5,935 bases of DNA, taken from assembly GCA_021828935.1 (NCBI GenBank), contig JAJZCU010000152.1:1-5935 (forward strand). The letters are read 5' to 3'. Source of the DNA: Planctomycetota bacterium (lineage in GTDB: Bacteria > Planctomycetota > Phycisphaerae > WQYP01). How positions within the stretch are numbered: the first letter of the stretch is position 1; each line of letters opens with the position of its first letter. Shown here piece by piece: positions 5,366-5,935 of the stretch. The notes under the pieces are model-generated. The model ran no database searches and was not told the origin of the DNA. It was given only the letters and a program-made list of their open reading frames with translations. Both the position numbers and the translations under genes were made by a program.

Positions 5366-5935
5366 ATGGCCTCAACCCAACGTGTCCTGCCATCCTTTCA
5401 GTCATCGCGGACGCGGGTAGCGTGCATGACCGCGGTCGTCGGGGCCGCGTGGTGCGGCGCCGCGGTCGGTTCGCCCGCGATGAAGTCGACCACATCCAAG
5501 CTGGCCAAAATGGAACAGCAACTTGCGGCCCTGCAGACGCAGGTGCAAAAGATGAAAAAAAGTGAGGAGGCAACCGCCGGCAAGGCCTGGCTGAACCAAC
5601 GGCGGTCCGCCGACATTCAAGCAGTTGTCAACCATGTCATGCGAGACGCCAAGAGCCGTCAGCAGTATCTAAGCAATAATTTGCAGGCCGGCTACGACAA
5701 CGGTTTCTTTATTTCCAGCCCCGACAAGGCCTTTGAATTGGTGGCCAATGGGTATCTGCAGTTCCGTTACACCTTCGCCCAGGATCGCGTGCAAAATGCC
5801 GGTATTTACGGTTCACATGTTCCCAGATCTGGCAACGTCAACGGCTTTGGCTTTCGCCGGGCCCGTTTAATTTTCAGCGGCCATGCGTTTACTCCCAATC
5901 TGACGTATTCGATTTCGGGCGGTTTCCGCTGTACG
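5366..5935 (+). CDS. Phosphate-selective-type outer-membrane porin (OprP/OprO-like), N-terminal part; 3' end outside window
   Basis: The frame is open for 190 codons from ATG 5366 to the window edge. Residues 15-36 (RTR followed by VACMTAVVGAAWCGAAVG) look like a Sec signal peptide with cleavage near Gly36. Residues 42-68 (TSKLAKMEQQLAALQTQVQKMKKSEE) form a short predicted coiled coil, common at the N-terminus of such porins. Then comes LQAGYDNGFFISSPDKAFELVANGYLQFRY (106-135), with alternating beta-strand character typical of the first barrel strands of the Porin O/P family, and GFGFRRARLIFSGHAFTPNLTYSISGGF (160-187), which matches the family's 'RRAR..F.G......Y' strand pair. Members form trimeric outer-membrane channels, some selective for phosphate or polyphosphate. 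Substrate choice cannot be judged from this part. The protein implies a Gram-negative envelope. The gene is divergent from the exported-protein operon and has a strong ribosome-binding site, consistent with high expression. Confidence 0.88.
   Translation, partial: MASTQRVLPSFQSSRTRVACMTAVVGAAWCGAAVGSPAMKSTTSKLAKMEQQLAALQTQVQKMKKSEEATAGKAWLNQRRSADIQAVVNHVMRDAKSRQQYLSNNLQAGYDNGFFISSPDKAFELVANGYLQFRYTFAQDRVQNAGIYGSHVPRSGNVNGFGFRRARLIFSGHAFTPNLTYSISGGFRCT

Noticed and set aside
5302..5565. Open frame of 87 codons overlapping the porin start
   Set aside because: It lies in another frame from the porin, whose frame has a strong ribosome-binding site, a signal peptide and family motifs and continues to the window edge. 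The Arg-rich translation is a shadow.

Overview
The window is GC-rich bacterial chromosomal DNA. It holds three complete protein genes, one gene cut by the left edge and one cut by the right edge. No tRNA, rRNA, CRISPR array or intact transposase gene is visible. The best guess for the host is a member of the Planctomycetota, perhaps Phycisphaerae-like. This rests on the style of the secreted HEAT/STN-like protein, on a phosphate-selective-type porin with an N-terminal coiled coil, and on a dispersed-repeat-like 'CACAGAGGA' motif. It is an inference from memory of such genomes, not a proof.

Layout. Positions 1-297 (+) are the C-terminal part of a LacI/GalR-type sugar-sensing transcription regulator. 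Positions 298-693 are non-coding and contain a two-copy tandem repeat of about 75 bp (311-460), each copy carrying a hairpin-capable core, plus a 20-bp inverted repeat. Positions 694-2277 (+) encode NuoN, a membrane subunit of respiratory complex I, here without any adjacent nuo gene. A strong bidirectional terminator hairpin (2337-2361) separates nuoN from the convergent gene and contains the end of that gene. On the minus strand, a large exported protein of unknown function (4908-3241) is followed by an RluA/RluD-type rRNA pseudouridine synthase (3244-2348), with a possible GTGA overlap, so the two probably form an operon. A good sigma-70-like promoter lies just upstream of the exported-protein gene. 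The divergent intergenic region up to 5365 carries a short 9-bp-period repeat. From 5366 (+) a porin gene with a strong Shine-Dalgarno sequence runs off the right end.

Functionally the genes look like an ordinary mix: carbohydrate regulation, respiration, rRNA modification, cell-envelope proteins and an outer-membrane porin. They do not form a single pathway. I do not see a convincing new multi-gene system. The points most worth a second look are a Lys-to-Glu replacement at a normally conserved proton-channel position in NuoN, the isolation of nuoN beside a repeat, the 75-bp tandem repeat itself, and the architecture of the exported protein (signal segment, TonB-like Ala/Lys/Pro linker, HEAT-like and STN-like regions).
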